DNA from: Excoecaria cochinchinensis
Lineage: Eukaryota; Streptophyta; Magnoliopsida; Malpighiales; Euphorbiaceae
Assembly: GCA_947683425.1 (NCBI GenBank)
Contig: CANTUQ010000043.1
Coordinates: 8,441,501 to 8,505,500, forward strand
Direction: 5' to 3'
Length of the DNA stretch: 64,000 nucleotides
Both the position numbers and the translations under genes were made by a program. Below are positions 11,867 to 23,555 of the stretch, in pieces (within the stretch, counting starts at the first letter, position 1; every line of letters starts with the position of its first letter). The notes beneath the pieces were generated by a model. It ran no database searches. It saw nothing but the letters and a program-made list of their open reading frames with translations, and was not told where the DNA came from.

Positions 11867-14800
11867 TTAGCCATGAAACCTTTTTAACCTATCAACATTG
11901 ATCGGGTCCTTGAACTCATTCCCATCACTGTCTGCTAAAATTGCTGCTCTTTTAGTTAGCAACTTTTTCAAAATGAATGGGCCTTCCCAGGTTGGTCTGA
12001 ATTTTCCTCGTATGTCTGGAACTCCCGGCCTCATCATCTTAAAGACCAAGTCCCCCTTCTTCAACGGATGCTTTCGTACTTTCTTGCAAAATGACCGAGC
12101 CAGCCTCTTTTGTTAAACTTGGTTGTGTTAATAGGCTCGTAACCTGTCTTCATCCAACAGATTTAGCTGTAACAAACGTTGTTGTGCCCATTCTGCTTCA
12201 GGAATCTCAGCTTCCATGACTACGCTCAATGCTTCAGTTCCATATACCAGAGAGAATGGTGTTGCCCCCGTAGATGTTCTGACTGTTGTTCTATAACCCC
12301 AAAGTGCGAAGGGTAGCTTTTCTGCCCAATCCTTGTAGTTCTGAACCATCTTGGCCAAAATTCTATTCACAATCTTATTCGCCAATTCAACTGCACCATT
12401 TGCTTTAGGACGATAAGGAGAAGACTTATGATGTTGGATCCTATATTTCTGGAGCATCTGTTTAGTCTATGCCAGGAATTGCACCCCATTATCAGACACA
12501 ATGTGATGTGGGAGACCATATCTGCATATCAAATTCCGCTCAATGAACTTAGCCATATCCCTTGCATCAACCTTCTTGAAAGATTCAGCCTCAACCCACT
12601 TAGTGAAGTAGTCAATGGCAACTATGATGAACCTGTGCCCATTAGAAGCTGTAGGATGGATTTCGCCTATGATGTCTATTCCCCAAGCTGCAAATGGCCA
12701 TGGAGATGTCAAGTTATGTAACTCTGAAACTGGCACATGCCTCAAGTTCGCATATTGTTGGCATAACTGGCATTGCTTCACAAATTTTGAACAATCCGTA
12801 TCCATTGTGAGCCAATAAAACCCTTGCCGCATGATCTTCTTCGCTGAGGCTAAGCCATTCATGTGAGCTCCACAGACCCCGGCATGAACCTCTTCCATAA
12901 CTCTTTTAGCTTCTTTCTCCGCGAGACATCTTAATTGGATACCATCATCTTGCCTTTTGTACAAAGTGCCATCGACACTGGTGAATTGAGTGGACAGCTT
13001 CCTGATCATCTTTTGATCCTTCTCCATGGCTTCCTCTGGAAAGACTGACCTTTCTAAGTAATTCTGAATGTCACAATACCATGGATTTCCATCAGTGGCC
13101 TCAACGTCCATCACCTGTTCAGCTTCAAAGCATGGTCTTTCCAAACTATAAATCAGCATGGGTTTCATTGCAACTCCTGTTCGGTTATCCCACATAGACA
13201 CTAATGTTGCAAGAGCATCGGCTAACTGATTTTCGTCTCTGGGGCTGAAGTGAAAAGTGCAAATTTCAAACTGGCTGCTCAACGTTCTCAAGTGCTTTAC
13301 ATAAGGCAACAACCTTTCTTCCTTGACTGACCACTCCCTTCTGATCTGATGAATTACCAAGGAAGAATCTCCGAATACTTCTGCGGTCTTTGCCCCCAGA
13401 GCGAGTAATGCTTCCAATCCAAAGATGCAAGCTTAATATTCCGCTTCATTATTGGTAGCCTTATACCTCAGCTTCTTAGCCAATGGTAGCCTTTCACCAT
13501 CTGGGGTCGTAAGAATAACTCCTATGCATGCTCCCTTATTATTGATTGCTCCATCAAAGAATAATTGCTACCCTTGGACTGTTATGGCCGTGACATCTTA
13601 ATCTGGGAAGTTGTATTCAAACTGATCTCCCTCAATAGGATGCTCGACTAAGAATTCCGCTATGGCTCTTCCCTTAATGGTTTTCCTGGTTAGGTACTCA
13701 ATGTCAAATTCCTGCAACAGCAGTAACCATCTTCCCATCTTCCCTAGTAGAGAGGGTGCTTCTTGGAGGTATCTGAGCGGATTATGTTTGGCAACCGTTT
13801 GTACCTTGAAGGAATGAAAGTAGTGTCGCAACTTCTTAGAAGCCCAGATAACTGCTAAACAAATCTTTTCCACCTCTACATATTTGGCTTCGTAAGGCAG
13901 GAATTTCTTGCTAAGATAGTAAACGGCAAACTCTACACCAAAATCATCTTCCTGAGACATCATAGCACCCACTGAGTTATCTTCCACTGCTAGGTACAGG
14001 ATTAGTGGTTTGGCATGGCATGGTGGTCTTAACACCGGAGGATTTAACAAATACTCCTTAATGGTGTCAAAGGCCAATTGACAGTCATCGTTCCATACCC
14101 CCGGCTGATTCTTCCTAAGAAGCTTGAAAATAGGCTCACATACTGAAGCTAGCTTGGCAATAAACCGGCTGATATACTTAAGCTTTCCTAGGAAACTTCT
14201 GACGTCTTTCTCCTTCTTGGGCACCGGCATCTCTCTTATGGCTTTGACTTTATCGGGATCTACCTCAATTCCCCTCTGGCTTACTACATGGCCTAGCAAC
14301 TTTCCTGATGTAACTCCAAAAACGCACATCTTGGGGTTGAGGCGTAGATCATACTTGCTGATCCTTTGAAAGAACTTTTCTAAAGCCTCAAAGTGACCTT
14401 CTCTAGTAGCCGACTTAATCATCATGTCGTCGATATACACCTCTACTTCTTTATGGATTAAGTCATTGAGAACCTTGGTGGCCATCCTCTGATAAGTTGC
14501 TCCTGCATTTTTCAACCCAAAGGGCATAACTCGATAGGCGTATGTCCCCCACTCGGTGATGAAGGCTGTCTTAATCCGATCCACTCGGTGCTCCCAATCA
14601 AAGACATCGTTTAAAATTTCAAATCCAGGGATGATCTTCCCGTCCACCCATTGCGGCTCTTCTTCTTCGGTGTAAGCACAAATCGATGATGATGGCACAA
14701 AGCTCTCCGAAATATGGGGAATCTTCTCTGACACTTTCTTCTTACTATACTCTCCTTTGTAGCCCAACCCTTTTCGATTCTTCTGACCATGTGTAGTGAT

Positions 14801-15400
14801 AGCATCCTGCCACCCTTGTGACTCTTTTCCCAAACCAGCCCCTGGGAGGAAGTGCATCTTCTTTAGCATGTTCACCACTTGAGGGCTACCTTCTAAGCTT
14901 TGCTCTTCTCCAATCACCGATACATGAAAGCCGCTGAATGGCTGATTAGAGATCTCCAAGGCAGACACTTGGTTCTCTCTTGCTGCTTTAATGGTCACTA
15001 TCTCTCCTTTATGAGGTATCTTAATTATCTGGTGTAAGGTGGATGGCACTCCCCCTAACTTATGGAACCACGGTCTTCCGAGCAGAGCTGAGAAGTTTGC
15101 TGGAATCGGCAAGACTATAAAATCCATTTCTGTCTCAATGGGCCCCGTCTTTACAACAGCTTTGAAAGTTCCTAATGCTTGCATCCTGGAATCGTCGTAG
15201 GCAGTGATGGTCAGGTTAGATTTGCTTAACATACTCTCATCCATCCCAAAGGCCTGAAGCGCCACCAAAGGGGAAACATTTATTGATGACCCATCATCAA
15301 CCATGACGCAAGCGGTGTGTTTACCATTGATCTGTGCCTTGATGTATAAAGGTCGGTTGTGGTTGCGACCCTCTGTTGGTAGGTCTGCAACAGAAAAAAC
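11867..15400 (-). pseudogene. pol: pol of the outer Tat element: protease, RT, RNase H, second RNase H, integrase
   Basis: Read downward from 15400, the protease has the VDDGSSIN loop. The reverse transcriptase C-terminal half has YIDD. An RNase H follows, then a second RNase H (13590-13170), then integrase with HHCC, the catalytic Asp pair and a WEGPF-type C-terminal motif, ending at 11867. All parts share one frame, continuous with the gag at 32998-34840. Breaks: an in-frame deletion near 14586 joins the protease linker directly to KTAFITEWG and removes the first half of RT, including its first catalytic Asp; another removes about 11 residues near 12235. Stops lie at 13598, about 13571, about 13433, 12467 and 12128, with more up to 12064. 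It cannot encode a working enzyme. Confidence 0.9.
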
Positions 15401-15761
15401 CAACTTGTAAGCACCGTGTCCCGGAGCGGTCCGGATCAGAGGTTACCCTATGATGAAATCAGTATCCGAGCCTGTATAAATAGTTCGGGTTTGGAGGTTC
15501 TGGTCCCGTGATCCACGAGGAGTGAGTTTTTTTTACCTTTTCGTAGGCATAGGGGAAAAAATAGGGGATTTTCGAGTCAAAAAGTTAAATTCTTCCTCCA
15601 CAGACGGCCAGCCCGTCTTTGAGGCCAGCCCGTCGCTTAGGGTCACGGATGGCCTGTGGTACTTTCCGACGCCCGTCGGAAAATCACCGCCCCTGTCAGA
15701 GCGCCGCCTGATTTCCCGGAGCACGCAACCTTTTCGACGCCCGTCGGTGGATGTGGCAGGG

Positions 15762-15798
15762 CCGTCGGACGAATCCTTGTGTCAGAAGGATTCTTCCG
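15762..15798 (+). repeat. U3 hairpin
   Basis: CGTCGG and GAATCCTT on the left face AAGGATTC and CCGACG on the right around a 7-base centre, giving about 14 pairs with two mismatches. It sits directly upstream of the promoter palindrome. Related hairpins recur three times in the third Tat element's LTR (58450-58640). Confidence 0.75.
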
Positions 15799-15814
15799 AC
15801 GCCCGCCTCCATAC

Positions 15815-15848
15815 ACCGACGCCCGTCGGTCATGTCTGGCTTATAAAA
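15815..15848 (+). promoter_or_regulatory. LTR core promoter: ACCGAC palindrome plus TATA box
   Basis: ACCGACGCCCGTCGGT (15815-15830) is a near-perfect inverted repeat of ACCGACG. Eleven bases later comes TATAAAA (15842-15848). The 3' LTR has the same arrangement at 31342-31375 and the third element's LTR at 58422-58445 on the minus strand. ACCGAC is the core of the plant DRE/CRT element bound by DREB/CBF factors. Whether it is used that way here is inference. Confidence 0.72.
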
Positions 15849-17470
15849 GCTCCGAATTTTCACTAGAAAAGGGGTTCCAAAAATTTTTAAGAAGGGAAAC
15901 TCTGTCCAAATTTAAGCATATTTTCTCTCTCTTCCAGCAAACACATTTCATAAGGAAATCTCTTTTAAAGGAGGATCAAATCAATCAAAAGGAACTAAAA
16001 ACTAATTAGTTTTCTTTAGATTTCAATTCCAAAGTCAATCTTTTGAGGGGTTAAAGTGGAAATAGTTCCATTTTTCCTGTCTTTGATCCTTCATCTTTGC
16101 TTCTCGTGGAACACGCGGGGCTCTAGTCAACACAAGAATCTCACCCAAAGCAATTATCTAAGGGTAAATATTCCGGATTCCTTCTCCATATCATCTCATA
16201 TTTATTCCTTATTTTGTTGATTCTTTCAATTTTGTCATTATTCTTCTTTATTTTGACTCTCTTTATCTCATCTTGTGTTAAAAACCCTTTTTTTGACTTT
16301 AAAAAAGAGTCATTTTTACTGTTTTTTTTCGGAGACAGTGGTGACCAACGGGTCATCTTCTTTATCGACGCCCGTCGGTCACCCCACTCACAGACGCTCT
16401 TTCACTTGAGTGAGTGACGGGCCTATCAAAATTTAACAGACGCCCGTCGGTCACCTAAGAAAGGCCGTCGCTGGGTTCTGTCTCCACATCTTCAAATCCT
16501 TTCTATCTCTTTCAAGTCCTTTTGACTTTATTTATGCTGATTCTATTTATATTGACATCCTTTAACTTTTTGTGAGCAATGTATTGATTTCCCTGGACCA
16601 TCCTGAGCTTGAGGGGTTATCTACCATATTCAGAGGATTTCGTCTGATTTAGTTTTCTAACCTTCTTGATTTTTTCTTTCATTTGTTATTCATTGACTGT
16701 CTTATGTACATGGATATACTCTTTTTTATATATCTCGTTAAGTGTAAAAATGGATCAATGTTTTATACTCAATAAAAAATGAGGTTTGTATAAATGCAAG
16801 GGTCCAATGCCCTATTTTTATCCAATAAAAATCATCACCAATAAAAACATCCAATTTTAATAATGATGCATGCGAGGACTAAAGTCCTCAAAATAAGCAA
16901 TGCCCCGATTTGTGTATGTATCACACATTTACAAAAAGGAGTTGTATTCCGCTCCTTGTATTATTGTAATTTATCGCTTTTGATATTTACTTGTCCATTT
17001 ACGGCTTTCCAAATATGGATAAATGCGCCTTCAATCAATGGCATCGTGTGGAGAGAGAGCGAATTAATGATAATTAAAATTTGATCATAAAATAATCGAG
17101 GTAGAAATAGATGAGAAATCCCAGACCCAGCTCTGGTCTTTGGGCTCAAAGAGGCTAGAGGTCTACCCTCCAAGACACCTTTTTGTGCCACTAGACTTTA
17201 GCGCTAATCCTAGGCTCCTTAGGGCGAGAGGTTTACCTTCCTAGACCCCTCTGGCTGGCCCAAAATGGATACTAAGCGCAGTCTTAGGCTCTCCGAGGTG
17301 AGAGAAACTTTCCTAATGTTCTATTGGGTGGCGACTCCATGAAACCTCCTTGTTACCCAACATAGACGCACTTGCGATTTATTGCAAGCTGTCAACGGAC
17401 CCACAAATGCCCTGATCGCCCTCGAACGGGCGGTCCCATGGGCGGCCACTGGGATCCGGCGCGCGTCACA

Positions 17471-17490
17471 GTGGCGACTCCACTGGGGAC
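17471..17490 (+). promoter_or_regulatory. Primer binding site, Tat/Ogre type
   Basis: TGGCGACTCCACTGGGGAC starts at 17472, one base after the LTR end. This is the Tat/Ogre-type primer site, usually attributed to an arginine tRNA. The outer element has the same sequence and the third copy differs by two bases. Confidence 0.88.
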
Positions 17491-18374
17491 GTTTATGGTT
17501 CGAGATTTCAATTTGAAAATACCTCGTTTAACATTTATGATTAAAATTTAATTCATAAATTTGCTTTCTCTCAAATTTGCCTTCGCATATAATTAGAGCC
17601 TTAAAATATGCTAGTTTGGTCCCTCTTTTAGCCCCGGTGCGTTCCTGAAGCACGACCCCATTTTCACTCAATTTGGGGAAGTGTTAAGGAAAATCACCAG
17701 CCAAAGCCACGTACCTCGATGGTATATCAAAATGATAACCCGATCGGTCGCTATACTCGTGATGAGCTAGACCTGCAGGGATCATGCTTGGGTAGCCTTA
17801 AAGAAACATCTCCCTTGTCCAAAGCTCATGTAATGGCCGTAGCTACTTTCCACAGGTAAAATGAACCCTAATTCCATGGTTGCTGTATGGATCCTCATGT
17901 ATTGGGTGAGCCCAGATGTCTCGCTTGGTAACCTAGCCAAAGGCTATCATGCCCCGGTAGGGCCATGTCAAAATTTTTGGGATGTTCAAATGCGTGACGA
18001 TCATTATCCATCCGCTTGTACATTAGCATAGGAGTGTCATGCTGTCGGTTTCTCGCCGTGCACCATGCGCGTCCATTGGGTCCCTCATTGACCCTTTGGC
18101 TAATCCCACCTAGGAAAGAGACTGCACGACCACGTGTGTGGGAGAAATAAGGGTGGAAGGACCTACTTGCTTGCTTGTGCTCTGTGAATGTCGCATATCA
18201 CGACACCTGCATTTCATGCATCATATCTAACGTCTTGTCCCTACAGCCATCATAGATCTGCCCAGGTGGACTAGATCACCAACCGGACGACTGATCCAAG
18301 TTCCTACTTTCGAGCTGTCAGATAGAGAAGGCCTGCCAAAAATTTTACCAGGAATCAGTTGCACTGTATCTGAG
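17491..18374 (+). other. Leader between primer site and gag, with a probable intron
   Basis: About 0.9 kb without a long reading frame. A donor-like CACAGGTAAAA (intron start 17856) and an acceptor-like TTGTCCCTACAG (intron end 18246) would bound a 391-nt leader intron. The acceptor context CAG then CCATCATAGAT is conserved in the outer element (near 34930, minus) and the third (near 55990, minus), and donor-like AGGTRAWATG phrases occur at matching places. RNA data would be needed to prove splicing. The leader is also the likely site of packaging signals. Confidence 0.45.
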
Positions 18375-20170
18375 ATGGCAAACTCGCCTAGAGGGGATGG
18401 CGCCACCAAGGGTATGATCACGGAAGAAGTGGGCCGGTGATTTGAGGAATTCGAGGGCAGGATGATGGGTATGTTGACTGCCCTGGCACAGCAGAATGCT
18501 CCACAGAATCCTCCTCCTCCTCCTCCTCCTCCTCCTGTGAGACAGAATGAGCCAGAGGAAGAAAGGGCTGAAAGACGAGAAGAGCTTATTAGGCCGCCGC
18601 CAGTAGAGTTAAGGTCAGTAGCCTCGGGAGAGCAGAGAAGAAGGCCTGTGCTAAGAATTGATGATGATAGAGATATCGAAGATGATAGGATGAGCATTGC
18701 ATCTGAGAGGGGGAAGGCACCTCAGACTGATGACTTTATTTTAAAGAAGATGGAAGAGAGGTTCGAAGCTATGGCCCGTATGCTGAGCCGGGGTCAGGGG
18801 ATGAGCCTAGAGGATAAGGAATTGGAGGGAGAGGACCCGATTCCTTATAACTTTAAGATGTCCGACGTGCCGAAATTTGATGGTACTTCTGACCCGACCG
18901 CTCATATGAAGCAATATTCTCTGGTCATGAAAGGGACCACGCTGTCTAAGAAGCAGAAAGTAGAATACTTTTATCTGAGTCTGACCGCTCATACCATTGA
19001 CTGGTATCATGGCCTCTACCATTGCACTAAAGAAGATTGGGATCTGCTCACTGAGGAGTTTTTGAGACAGTATGACTGCAACACCATAATGGAGGTGACT
19101 CTAAAAGATCTTGAACTGCTCCAGCAGAAGGCCGGGGAATCTTTCCATGATTATCTCACCCGATGGCGGAACCGAGTAATGGAGATGCGGAGAAAGCCGG
19201 ACACCCAGGACCAGATTCATTTATTTATCAAGAACGCAAGCCCGTACTTGAAAGATGGGTTGAAGATGAAATGGTTGAAGGACTGGGAGTCTCTCAAGGA
19301 TATAGCCATCGAAGCAGAGGGAGAGTTCTTTGCTAGGAAAGCTAACAATGATAATTTTGTCAAAAGGGCTAACCCTGGTCAAGGAACCAGTAGGCCAGCG
19401 GGTCCCAATAGTAGCACCAGAAGAACAGGTGAGGTGTCTGCTACTGAGGCAACAACCCAGAGGAAGTTTTCGAACTTGGGGAGACTATTATCTTGGGTTT
19501 TGAGAAGGTTAATGAAGGAGGGAAAATTGCAACCCTTAGCTCCTAGACCTGCTATGATGCAGGGAAAGCCTGGGCACAAAGACAATGAATTCTGTGCGTT
19601 TCACTAGCACTCAGGCCATATCAAAGATAAGTGCAAAGCGCTGCGGCACTCTATCCAAGACTTGATTGATAGCAAGCAAATTTCGGACCCTAAGAAGAAG
19701 CCCGGTTGTAATGCCGTACCACCACCCGTGTTTATGATCGGATCTAGCTTGCCAGAGTGGTATGTGCTACAAGATCTATATGGGAGCGAGAATATTGCCG
19801 CTGATTGTTCTGATAGAGATGAGAAAGTAGTCGTGGCGACCCTTGATTGCTGGTCTAGCAGTGAGAGCGGTGGAGAAGCCGAGGAGGAGGGAGAGATGAA
19901 CCTTGATTTGTGGGGGTCTGATGAAGACAAAGAAGAGATAGGGGCTGTAACGAGAAGTGGGAGAGTGGTCCCTGAGATTACGAGGCTACCTGAGCCAGTG
20001 CAGCCATCAGTAGAGAAAGAGGCAGAGGAGAATCAGATTGTCAGGGAGTTGAAGAAAACTACGGCTCAAATATCCATCTGGGATCTCTTGAGACAGTCCC
20101 CCTCTCATAGGCAGAAGGTAGTAGAGGCTTTGGTTGAGGCCACGGTCGCCACCACGATTTCCCCATTAGA
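18375..20170 (+). pseudogene. gag: gag of the inner Tat element, broken
   Basis: The ATG at 18375 (MANSPRG) matches the start region of the other two copies. An upstream in-frame ATG used in the third copy is CTG here. After a proline-rich stretch the capsid-like domain follows (KFDGTSDPTAHMKQY, LTRWRNRVMEMR), then a zinc-binding segment C-x2-H...GH-x4-C (about 19588-19632) and an acidic tail ending in IWDLLRQSPSHRQK. Breaks: TGA at 18438 (codon 22) and TAG at 19605 inside the zinc segment, where relatives have CAG. A deletion of about 33 bp near 20165 shifts the frame before the protease. In life Gag would form the particle and bind RNA. Confidence 0.9.
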
Positions 20171-22020
20171 GATTGGACTTTTCTGATGCCGACCTACCGG
20201 TCGAAGGCCGCAATCATAACCGACCCCTGTACATCAAAGCACAGATTAACGATAAGCACACTGCTTGCATTATGGTAGACGATGGGTCTTCTATCAATGA
20301 GTGCCCTCTGATAGCTTTGCAGGCTTTTGGTCTAAATGAGGATATGCTCAGTGGATCATATCTGACTATCACAGCCTATGATAATTCAAGGAGGCAAGCC
20401 TCGGGAACCTTTAAGACCCTGGTCAAGACAGGACCCATTGAAGTGGAGGTAGAATTTGCAGTTCTGCCTATCCCTGCTAACTTCTCAGCTTTGCTCGGGA
20501 GGCCCTGGTTTCACAAATTAGGAGGAGTGCCGTCCATGCTGCATCAAATGATAAAGTTCCCACATGAAGGGGAGGTGGTGACTATCAAGGCAGCCAGGGA
20601 GAACCAGGTCTCAGCGCTTGAAATAACTAATCAGCCATTTAGTGGCTTCCATGTGTCCATGATAGGAGAAGAGCACGGGTCAATGGATAACCCAGCTGTG
20701 TTTAATATGATGAAGAAGATGCACTATCTCCTTAGGGCTGGTTTGGGCAGAAACTCTCAAGGATTGCAAACTGCGATCACCACTCGAGGTCAGAAGAACC
20801 GAAAAGGTCTGGGGTACAGAGGCGGCTTCGGCAAGAAGAAGGCGGCGGATAAGATCCCTCACATTTCAGAAAGCTTTGTACCAGCATCCTCAGTTTGCGC
20901 TTATACTGGCGAAGATAAGCCGCAATGGGTGAAGGGGAGGATTGTCCCTGGGTTCGAGATCTTTAACGATGTATTTAACTGGCGTGTCGGGTTTGTCAAG
21001 ACCGCTAAGAACTTCTGGGATGAGGAGGTCATGACTCAGGGTATCACTTGGGACAGATGCGAGCCTGAAGAGGTCATTACCGAGAAGATGATAGCTATCA
21101 GGCTGAAGGGGAAAGAGAAGATAGCAGAATTAGAACTGGAAACGGGGGATTTGAAGATTTCCTCCGACATGCCTAAGGGGCCTCTGCTGAATCAGGAAGC
21201 CAATGAACAAGCTGCAACAGCATCAACCTCTGGAGTGGCAGAAGAAGACTCTAGCTTAGATTGTCTTTTTATTCCAGAACTCTTTTATGATGTAAATGAC
21301 AATTATAATATTATTAATAAGGCAAACGATTTCTCTTACTTGTGCGATGTTTCTAATGGTTTCAACATGCATGAACATGATCATATTCCATCAATTTTTG
21401 ACATCGATTCCACCGATACAATGCCTTTTAATCTTGGAACCTCGGAAAATCCGAGAGAAATTCTAATAGTATCAAATATAACTCTTGAGGAGAGAAAAAA
21501 TTTTGAGAGAATAATAAGAAAACATGAAAAAGTCTTTGCCTGGACCTATGAGGACATGCCAGGAATTGACCGAGACGTGGCAGAACACGCTATCCCGACT
21601 TATCCGGACTATAAGCCTGTGAAACAAAAGTTGAGAAGGCTCAGGCCAGAATGGGCTGATAAGGTCAAGGTGGAAATTCGACAGCAGATTGAAGCCAAGT
21701 TTCTTGTTGAGGTGCAGTATCCTACATGGTTGGCAAATGTGGTCCCTATAGCGAAGAAGAATGGGAAGGTCAGGGTGTGCGTGGATTATCGAGATCTGAA
21801 TAAGGCCTGCCCTAAAGATGATTTTCCACTATCCCACATCGATGTGTTGATAGATAGTGCCGCCAATTGCGCGATGTACAGCTTTGGAGATGGTTATGTG
21901 GGCTTCAACCAGATCCTGAACAAAATAGCTGACCGGGTTAAGACCGCTTTCATCACAGAATGGGGGACCTACGCCTACCGAATGCAGGGGACACATACCA
22001 AAGGATGGCGACCAAGATTC
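20171..22020 (+). pseudogene. pol: Protease, linker and N-terminal half of reverse transcriptase (inner)
   Basis: Open from 20173 to 22023 in a frame shifted relative to gag. The listed start is not an ATG; in the outer copy this part is fused to gag. The protease loop reads VDDGSSIN (D-D-G in place of the usual D-S/T-G, as in the sister copies) and ends near LLGRPWFH. A long acidic linker follows. RT begins with VVPIAKKNGKVRVCVDYRD and reaches the first catalytic Asp in SFGDGYVGFNQ. A deletion of about 29 bp after WGTYAYR removes the MPFGLKNAG-type stretch and shifts the frame. Translation would then end at 22023. Confidence 0.9.
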
Positions 22021-23555
22021 TAAGTGACCTGATCCACAAAGAAGTAGAAGTGTATGTCGATGACATGATGGTCAAGTCAGCCACCCGAGAGGGACACTTT
22101 GAAGCTTTGGAAAAGTTCTTCGCCAAGATTGACAAGTATAATCTGCGACTTAACCCCAAGAAGTGCATTTTTGGAGTGACTTCAGGAAAACTTTTGGGAT
22201 ATGTCGTCAGCCAGAGGGGAATAGAAATTTACCCGGACAAGGTGAAGGCCATCAGAGAGATGCCTGTGCCGCAAAAAGAGAAGGATGTAAGGAGTTTTCT
22301 GGGCAAGCTGCAGTATGTCAGCGGATTTATTGCCAAGCTCACTTCAATATGCGAACCTGTTTTTAAGCTGCTTAGAAAGAATCAACCTGTGGTCTGGAAC
22401 GAAGATTGCCATAAGTCTTTTGACAGTATCAGGGAATACCTGTTGAATCTGCCAGTGCTAAGGCCGCCGCAACCGATCAAACCGCTTATCCTGTATCTGG
22501 CAGTAGGGAGCAGTTCTGTGGGCGCCATGATGGCTCAAGAAGATGAATTTTGGGTGGAATTCGCAATTTATTACCTCAGCAAGAAATTCCTGGCTTATGA
22601 GATTAAATATGTTGAAGTAGAGAAGATCTGTCTCGCAGTGATTTGGGCATCAAAGAAGCTAAGACATTACTTCCACTCGTACAAAGTTCAAGCAGTGGCC
22701 AAGCAGAATCCGTTAAGATATTTACAGGAAGAACCGTCTTTGCTTGGTAAGATGGGGAGGTGGCTGCTCTTGCTACAGGAGTTTGATGTGCAATATATCA
22801 CTCGCAAAATTATTAAGGGGCAAGCCGTAGCCGAATTTCTTGCTGAGCATCCTATTCAAGGAGACACTCCCGAGTTTAGCTTTTCGGATGATAGCATAGT
22901 CACGATTTCTATCCAAGGATGGCAATTGCACTTCGACGGGGCAGTGAATGATAGAGGGGCCGGAGTTGGAATCATCTTGACAACCCTAGAGAATGAGAAA
23001 CTTCCCCTAGCAAAGAAGCTAAGGTACAAAGCAACCAACAATGAAGCCGAATATGAAGCATGCACTTTCGGGTTAGAGGCTTTAGCGGCATTGGGAGCAA
23101 AGAATATAGAAGTCTTTGGTGACTTATCCTTGGTGATCAACCAGATCCGAGGTGAGTGGGCTGTAAAAGAAGAACGGCTGGTACCCTATATTGAATATTT
23201 GAGAGAGGTATGTGGGCAGTTTGAGACTTGCACTTTCCACTTCGTGCCGAGAGATGAGAATCGTCTAGCTGATGCGTTGGCAACCTTAGTGTCAATATGG
23301 GATAATCCTGAAGGAGTAGCTATGAAGCCGGTACTGATTTTGAGTTCTGAGAAGCCCAGCTTTGAGATCAAGCCTGTAATGGAAGTAGAAGTGGCGGATG
23401 GGAAACCATGGTACTTCGACATCACGAATTACTTGGAAAACAATAAATTTCCAGAAGAAGCTACTGAGAAACACAAGAGGATGATCCGGAAGCTATCTAC
23501 TCAGTTCATATCCTTAGAAGGGGTGTTGTACAAAAGACAGTCGGACGGGATTTAG
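21960..23555 (+). pseudogene. pol: C-terminal half of RT, RNase H and second RNase H (inner)
   Basis: The frame differs by one from the preceding part. RT catalytic YVDD lies at residues 32-35 of this reading, followed by the thumb and FLGKLQYVSGFI. The first RNase H runs from about LILYLAVG to AEFLAEHP. The second begins WQLHFDGAV and keeps all four acidic positions: HFDG, NEAEYEA, VFGDLSL and RLADALA. A duplicated RNase H between RT and integrase is a Tat hallmark. The reading ends at TAG 23553, where the third copy has CAG; integrase continues in the same frame after it. Confidence 0.92.

Larger units (their letters stand above)
15406..17470 (+). repeat. 5' LTR of the inner Tat element
   Basis: It runs TGTAAGCACC...GCGTCACA, 2065 bp. 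U3 carries several GACGCCCGTC motifs, a long imperfect hairpin at 15762-15798 and a TATA box at 15842-15848. A second TATA-like TATAAATA occurs at 15475. GACGCCCGTC motifs recur downstream near 16366 and 16436. Compared with the 3' LTR it keeps one extra copy of GGCCAGCCCGTC plus linker (about 18 bp near 15618), a deletion between short direct repeats in the 3' LTR. By hand the two LTRs differ at about 3.5-4% of positions. Confidence 0.93.

Noticed and set aside
12428..12818. Plus-strand frames opposite integrase, and similar ones at 23672-24149 (minus) and 50103-50517 (plus)
   Set aside because: They recur in all copies but are shadows of the conserved integrase text on the other strand, without their own start or motif.
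18227..18697. 156-residue minus-strand frame
   Set aside because: It is the mirror of gag; its glycine/serine runs come from the proline run on the coding strand.
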